From Cetobacterium sp. UBA6069 (GTDB lineage Bacteria; Fusobacteriota; Fusobacteriia; Fusobacteriales; Fusobacteriaceae): DNA of 10,339 bases. The position numbers were made by a program, and so were the translations under genes. Location: NCBI GenBank assembly GCA_002428805.1, contig DIXX01000046.1, positions 1 to 10,339 on the forward strand, given 5' to 3'. Below are positions 6,843 through 10,339 of the stretch, in pieces (positions within the stretch are counted from its first letter, which is position 1; every line of letters begins with the position of its first letter). The notes under the pieces were generated by a model. That model ran no database searches. It was not told the origin of the DNA and worked only from the letters and a program-made list of their open reading frames with translations.

Positions 6843-8012
6843 TTAAATCGAGTTGAAAACATTTAATACTTGCATCATGACACCATTAACTAAGGCACTT
6901 TCATCTATATCAAAGTTTCCGTTATGAGCTTGAGCAGTTATGTTTTTATCTTTGTTTCTAATTCCTAAAGTAAAAAAAGCACCCTCTGTTTTTTCAATAA
7001 AGTATGCAAAATCTTCTACGCCCATATTTGCTAATTTTTTTTCATAAACACTGTTTTCACCGAATAGTTCTAGAGCACTTTTTTTAATAATATCTACAGA
7101 TTTATCATGGTTTACTAATGCTGCATAACCAGGTTCGATTGAAAGCTCTCCTTTTCCAGAAAAAGCAAGTGGAAGTGTTTTTACAATCTCTTCTATTCTT
7201 TTTTTCATTCTAGCTCTGACTTCTGAATCCAGTGTTCTTAAAGTTCCTTTTAATTCAATTTCATCAGAAATTATATTTCCAGCTGTTCCGCCATTTATAG
7301 TTCCAATTGTGATTACTCCAGATTCTCGAGCATCTAAATTTCGACTTACAATACTTTGTAAAGCTATAATAACATGAGAGGCTATTAAAAGAGCGTCAAC
7401 ACCACGACTTGGATAAGCACCATGACAGCTTTCACCTTTTATTTTTATTTTTAAAGTATCTGAAGAGGCGTTCATAGGGCCATATTTTATGCCTATTTTT
7501 CCAACATCGATAGTTTCATCAACGTGAAGTCCAAAAACAGAGCTTACACCTTCGAGAGCACCGTCCTCAATCATAGGTTTTGCTCCTCCAACTGTTTCTT
7601 CAGCTGGTTGAAAAAGTAATCTTATATTAACTGGTGGTTTTTGTTTTGTTTCATAAAAATACTTCGCAACACCTAAAACAATAGTTGTGTGAACATCATG
7701 CCCACAAGCATGGCAAACTCCTTTATTTTTAGAGGAGTATTCTATATTTTTTAAATCTGTTATAGGAAGAGCATCAATATCACCTCTAAGAGCTATTGTA
7801 ATATTTTTATTATTTCCTTCAATATCAGCTATAACACCAGTATTAAAAGATTTTCTATAAGGAATATTCATTTTATCTAAATATTCACAAATTTTACTTT
7901 GGGTTCTAAACTCTTCTGTTCCAAGTTCAGGATACTGGTGGAAATCTCTTCTCACATGGATTAACCAATTTTCAATACTTTTAACTTGTTTTTTTAAAAT
8001 GTCTATATTCAT
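6843..8012 (-). CDS. M20D family metallo-amidohydrolase (N-acyl amino acid / hippurate hydrolase type)
   Basis: The 389-residue protein has the full M20D pattern. RRDFHQYPELG (21-31) opens it, then ALRGDIDALP (74-83), the metal motif CHACGHDVH (100-108) with Cys103 and His105, QPAEET (135-140) with Glu138 and Glu139, GLHV with His163, and the C-terminal AHNGNF with His363. Residues about 180-290 form the lid/dimer domain (GESCHGAYP at 193-201). These enzymes cut an acyl group from an amino acid, as hippurate hydrolase, aminoacylase, N-acetyl-diaminopimelate deacetylase and indole-acetyl-amino-acid hydrolase do; the substrate is open. I place the start at the ATG at 8012. GGAGG (8022-8018) lies 5 bases before it, whereas the upstream TTG at 8024 would overlap that site. 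There is no signal peptide, so it is cytoplasmic. It has its own promoter and a terminator shared with the converging gene. Confidence 0.92.
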   Translation of the reverse strand: MNIDILKKQVKSIENWLIHVRRDFHQYPELGTEEFRTQSKICEYLDKMNIPYRKSFNTGVIADIEGNNKNITIALRGDIDALPITDLKNIEYSSKNKGVCHACGHDVHTTIVLGVAKYFYETKQKPPVNIRLLFQPAEETVGGAKPMIEDGALEGVSSVFGLHVDETIDVGKIGIKYGPMNASSDTLKIKIKGESCHGAYPSRGVDALLIASHVIIALQSIVSRNLDARESGVITIGTINGGTAGNIISDEIELKGTLRTLDSEVRARMKKRIEEIVKTLPLAFSGKGELSIEPGYAALVNHDKSVDIIKKSALELFGENSVYEKKLANMGVEDFAYFIEKTEGAFFTLGIRNKDKNITAQAHNGNFDIDESALVNGVMMQVLNVFNSI

Positions 8013-8046
8013 AAAATCCTCCAAATTTGAAATGATATCTAGAAAT

Positions 8047-8076
8047 AATATATACTCTAATTAAATGAAAAGTCAA
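8047..8076 (-). promoter_or_regulatory. Sigma-70-type promoter for the M20 amidohydrolase gene
   Basis: On the minus strand TTGACT (8076-8071, 5 of 6) and TATATT (8052-8047, 5 of 6) are 18 bases apart; TATATA two bases nearer (16-base spacing) is an alternative -10. The leader would be about 30 bases. The -35 starts only 12 bases past the foot of the preceding gene's terminator hairpin. Confidence 0.6.
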
Positions 8077-8088
8077 ATTAAAAAATAA

Positions 8089-8121
8089 AGGAGAGAATAT
8101 ACTATTTGTATAAACTCTCCT
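8089..8121 (-). terminator. Intrinsic terminator after the dehydrogenase gene
   Basis: AGGAGAG (8089-8095) pairs with CTCTCCT (8115-8121). Inside it TATAC (8098-8102) pairs with GTATA (8108-8112), leaving a small AA/AA internal loop and a 5-base tip. On the minus strand the stem is followed by TTTATTTTTTAATTT, a good U-tract. It begins 5 bases after the dehydrogenase stop. Confidence 0.8.
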
Positions 8122-8126
8122 ATTTT

Positions 8127-9113
8127 CTATAATTGGTTTTCACAACACCCTTTTTGCATAAATTCATCTAGATTTTCGTAAGATATTTCAATCATATTTG
8201 TTAAAGCTTCATCTGTATATGAACCTATGTGTGGAGTGATTAAAACTTTTGGATATAAATCTAAAAGTTTTTGTACAGTATTATCAATCTCTTTTCCGCT
8301 CATATCTTTAAAGAAGAAATCTTTTTCGTTACTAAATACGTCAGTTGCATATCCTCCAACTTTTCCAGCTTCTAAACCTCTAAGAATAGCTTCAACATCT
8401 TGTAGCTCTCCTCTTGCAGTATTAATTAGAATTACATCCTGTTTAGCTTTTGAAATTAAATCGTCATTCAGCAGATTGTCGTTTTCGCCCTTTATATATG
8501 GACAGTGTAGAGTGATGATATCTGAATTTTTGATTAAATCATCCATAGAAACATAATCTAAAATTTCTTTAGCAGCTTCGTTAGGATAGATATCATAAGC
8601 TAAAACTTTAGCTCCTAAGCCTTTGAATAATCTAGCAGCAGTAAGTCCAATTTTTCCAGTTCCAACAACACCAACTGTCAGATTTCTAATCTCTCTACTA
8701 AACATATACTCATCAACAACAAAGTTTTTCTCTCTCGATCTATTGATCATATAAGTTCCTTTTCTAACTAGATTCATAGCAAATGTAATTGCAAGTTCAG
8801 CAATAGCATTTGGTGAGTAAGTTGGAACTCTAGCCATTTTGAATCCCATCTCTTTAGCGGCATCCAAATCTATGTGGTTATACCCAACAGTTCTAGTTAA
8901 AAGATATTCTACACCATAATTTTTTATAATTTCTAAATTTTTTCTATTAGCTGGACAATTAGCTCTTAGCATAACAGCTTCATGACCCTCAATAAGGTGT
9001 ATGTTTTCATCATTTAATAGTGCTTCAACAAGAGTTAACTCATAACCAAACTTATTTAATTTTATGAAAAATTCTTCTTCTACTTTTCTAACACCAAAAC
9101 ATATTAATTTCAT
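8127..9113 (-). CDS. D-2-hydroxyacid dehydrogenase, probable D-lactate dehydrogenase
   Basis: The 328-residue protein matches NAD-dependent D-2-hydroxyacid dehydrogenases along its whole length. RTVGYNHIDLDAAKEMG (74-90) and YSPNAIAELA (99-108) are typical of the D-lactate dehydrogenase group. GTGKIG (151-156) is the NAD-binding glycine motif and Asp174 ends the next strand, which favours NAD over NADP. The catalytic residues are Arg234 (NTARGE), Glu263 (SNEKDF) and His295 (PHIGS). It would reduce pyruvate or a related 2-keto acid to the D-hydroxy acid in the cytoplasm; 2-hydroxyisocaproate-type activity cannot be excluded. Two ATGs are adjacent. I prefer 9113, 5 bases after AGGAGG (9124-9119), over 9116, which has only 2. 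It lies 20 bases behind the AEC transporter gene and shares its promoter. Confidence 0.9.
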   Translation of the reverse strand: MKLICFGVRKVEEEFFIKLNKFGYELTLVEALLNDENIHLIEGHEAVMLRANCPANRKNLEIIKNYGVEYLLTRTVGYNHIDLDAAKEMGFKMARVPTYSPNAIAELAITFAMNLVRKGTYMINRSREKNFVVDEYMFSREIRNLTVGVVGTGKIGLTAARLFKGLGAKVLAYDIYPNEAAKEILDYVSMDDLIKNSDIITLHCPYIKGENDNLLNDDLISKAKQDVILINTARGELQDVEAILRGLEAGKVGGYATDVFSNEKDFFFKDMSGKEIDNTVQKLLDLYPKVLITPHIGSYTDEALTNMIEISYENLDEFMQKGCCENQL

Positions 9114-9133
9114 CATTTCCTCCTAAAAAATTA

Positions 9134-10177
9134 TTATCCAAATATTTCTAAAGATTTTATAACTTCTAAAATTACAATCCATAACGGCATACATATTACA
9201 CTGAAAACTGTAGATAGTAAAGAACAATTTGATGTCATAAGTGATTCTTTATCAAATTTTATAGCGTAAGCTGCAGCAACAGTAGCAGTAGGTGTTGCCA
9301 TCATTATAACAACTGTAGCAAGTCCAACAAAAGATATTGGTAAAATATTTGTCACGTTTAAGAAGTATAAAGCTACTATATTTATAGCAGGAACTCCTAA
9401 AACCTTAATGAAACTGTATATCCAAGAATCTTTTGATGAGAAAGCTTCTTTAAGAGATATATCAGCAAGTTTTGCTCCAATTGATATCCAAGCTAATGGA
9501 GAACAAAGAGCTGCTAAGTATGTCATTGGTCTAAATAACCAGAAAGCTGTTTTATCGATTCTTAAGAATGCATACTCTTTACCTGCAACAGTAATTTGTG
9601 GTAGAGAGTTTTGGAACACCCAGATAAACATCCCTAAGAAAGTTGCTAAAACAATTGGATTTAAAAACATTTGAGCTACATTTTTCTTATCAACTTTAAC
9701 ACCAGACATTTTTATATATCCGTAAGAGTAAAGGAAAACTCTATAAGCTATATTGAATATAGATGCATACATAACTCCAACCTCACCATAAACAGCTGCG
9801 ATGATTGGAATTCCAAAGAATGTAGTTGAACCGAAAATAGTTAAAACTTCAAGAACAGCTTTTTTCTCACCTTTATATTGGATGTATAAAACTTTTGTTA
9901 AAAATATTAAGATGATATAGATTGCAAATCCCCAGATTAAAAGATTTAACCCTTGTTCTAAACTATTTTTATTGATATCTTGCATAAACGAGTTAAATGC
10001 TAAAGCTGGTAGAGATGCAGAAAGAATAACATCACTTAGAGTTTTTGATGTACCACTTGTTAGAACTTCCTTTTTTCTTAAATAGAATCCAAAAAGAATA
10101 ATTAAAACAGATGAAGATATAGCTCCAACGATACTATTATTACTGATAATACTTGAAAAAATTTGACTGAAATTCAT
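9134..10177 (-). CDS. AEC family transporter (auxin efflux carrier / malate permease-like)
   Basis: The 347-residue protein is hydrophobic throughout, with about ten predicted membrane helices in two halves joined by a central polar loop (about 155-170 and 195-212). Family marks are ASLPALAF (54-61), a FGSTTFFGIP segment (115-124), ISIGAKLAD (231-239) and MATPTATVAAAYA (293-305). AEC members in bacteria include malate, malonate and lactate-type permeases; the name auxin efflux comes from plant relatives and should not be read as a function here. The start at 10177 has AGGAGG (10189-10184) 6 bases upstream. The D-2-hydroxyacid dehydrogenase follows 20 bases after its stop, so the likely cargo is the acid that enzyme makes or uses. 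The promoter region has unusual repeats, suggesting regulation. Confidence 0.9.
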   Translation of the reverse strand: MNFSQIFSSIISNNSIVGAISSSVLIILFGFYLRKKEVLTSGTSKTLSDVILSASLPALAFNSFMQDINKNSLEQGLNLLIWGFAIYIILIFLTKVLYIQYKGEKKAVLEVLTIFGSTTFFGIPIIAAVYGEVGVMYASIFNIAYRVFLYSYGYIKMSGVKVDKKNVAQMFLNPIVLATFLGMFIWVFQNSLPQITVAGKEYAFLRIDKTAFWLFRPMTYLAALCSPLAWISIGAKLADISLKEAFSSKDSWIYSFIKVLGVPAINIVALYFLNVTNILPISFVGLATVVIMMATPTATVAAAYAIKFDKESLMTSNCSLLSTVFSVICMPLWIVILEVIKSLEIFG

Positions 10178-10224
10178 ATAAATCCTCCTATATAATAAAA
10201 TTTACTATTAAATACGTTATAACT

Positions 10225-10253
10225 ACTATAAATCTTTTTAAATAGATTTACAA
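10225..10253 (-). promoter_or_regulatory. Sigma-70-type promoter for the transporter-dehydrogenase operon
   Basis: On the minus strand TTGTAA (10253-10248, 4 of 6) and TATAGT (10230-10225, 5 of 6) are exactly 17 bases apart. Transcription would start near 10218, giving a leader of about 40 bases. The weak -35 fits a promoter that needs help from an activator. Confidence 0.55.
10229..10250. repeat. 7+7 palindrome inside the promoter spacer, possible operator
   Basis: TAAATCT (10229-10235) and AGATTTA (10244-10250) are perfect inverted arms with an 8-base centre. The element fills the space between -35 and -10 and overlaps both, a classic repressor position. No regulator is encoded in the window, so the binding protein is unknown. 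Confidence 0.4.
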
Positions 10254-10254
10254 T

Positions 10255-10286
10255 TTTTTAAACTTTATAAACAGTTTTTAAACTTT
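10255..10286. repeat. Two 12-base direct repeats 20 bases apart, upstream of the -35
   Basis: TTTTTAAACTTT occurs at 10255-10266 and again at 10275-10286 (AAAGTTTAAAAA on the minus strand). The spacing is 20 bases, about two helix turns, so both copies face the same side of the DNA, and they begin 2 bases upstream of the -35. This suits an activator site or a curved, A-tract UP-like element. The remaining bases to 10339 show no gene. Confidence 0.45.
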
Positions 10287-10339
10287 TTTAAGTAGGAATA
10301 GGAAAAATATTATAATAAATAGATAAAAATATCATCAGA

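Noticed and set aside
6043..8012. DJ-1/PfpI protein and M20 amidohydrolase as one functional unit
   Set aside because: They converge and are split by a strong two-way terminator, so they are not co-transcribed and adjacency alone says little.
1..10339. Search for a defence system, toxin-antitoxin pair, prophage, insertion sequence, CRISPR array or tRNA
   Set aside because: No transposase, integrase, nuclease, repeat-spacer pattern or tRNA-like fold was seen; nearly all coding space is taken by recognised housekeeping, transport and metabolic families.

Overview
The window is strongly AT-rich and codes densely. It holds a TolC-type outer-membrane efflux protein and a HlyD-type periplasmic adaptor, so the cell has two membranes. 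A two-membrane bacterium with such AT-rich DNA and these protein families suggests Fusobacteriota (Fusobacterium, Cetobacterium or Ilyobacter-like). That placement is inferred from style and gene content, not from a marker gene. No rRNA, tRNA, CRISPR array, insertion sequence or phage gene is visible. Everything reads as ordinary chromosome, and I do not see a clearly undescribed system.

Layout. 1-206 (-): N-terminal part of a small two-helix membrane protein, cut by the window edge, with a near-consensus promoter at 258-286. 410-1138 (+): exported L,D-transpeptidase of the YkuD_2 type with its own promoter. It converges with 1208-1399 (-), a YwbE-family small protein, and a long two-way hairpin terminator (1150-1190) separates them. 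1469-5801 (-): a four-gene efflux operon in the order hlyD, ATPase, permease, tolC, with a 4-base overlap, a 2-base gap and an 18-base gap at its junctions. No terminator is seen between tolC and ywbE, so ywbE may be the last gene of the same transcript as well as having its own extended -10.

6043-6729 (+): a DJ-1/PfpI-family protein, divergent from the efflux operon and converging with 6843-8012 (-), an M20D metallo-amidohydrolase. A 13-bp perfect hairpin lies between those two. 8127-9113 (-): a D-lactate-dehydrogenase-type 2-hydroxyacid dehydrogenase in an operon behind 9134-10177 (-), an AEC-family transporter. The pair ends at a hairpin (8089-8121) that abuts the promoter of the amidohydrolase gene.

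How the genes may work together. HlyD, ATPase, permease and TolC can together build one ABC-driven export route from cytoplasm to outside; the substrate cannot be read from sequence. The AEC transporter and the dehydrogenase probably handle a 2-hydroxy or 2-keto acid such as lactate, in uptake or export. The most noteworthy non-coding signals are in the promoter of that operon: a 7+7 palindrome between the -35 and -10, and two 12-base direct repeats exactly 20 bases apart just upstream of the -35. Three start codons (hlyD, amidohydrolase, dehydrogenase) are better placed slightly inside the longest open frame, because the ribosome binding site would otherwise overlap or crowd the start.
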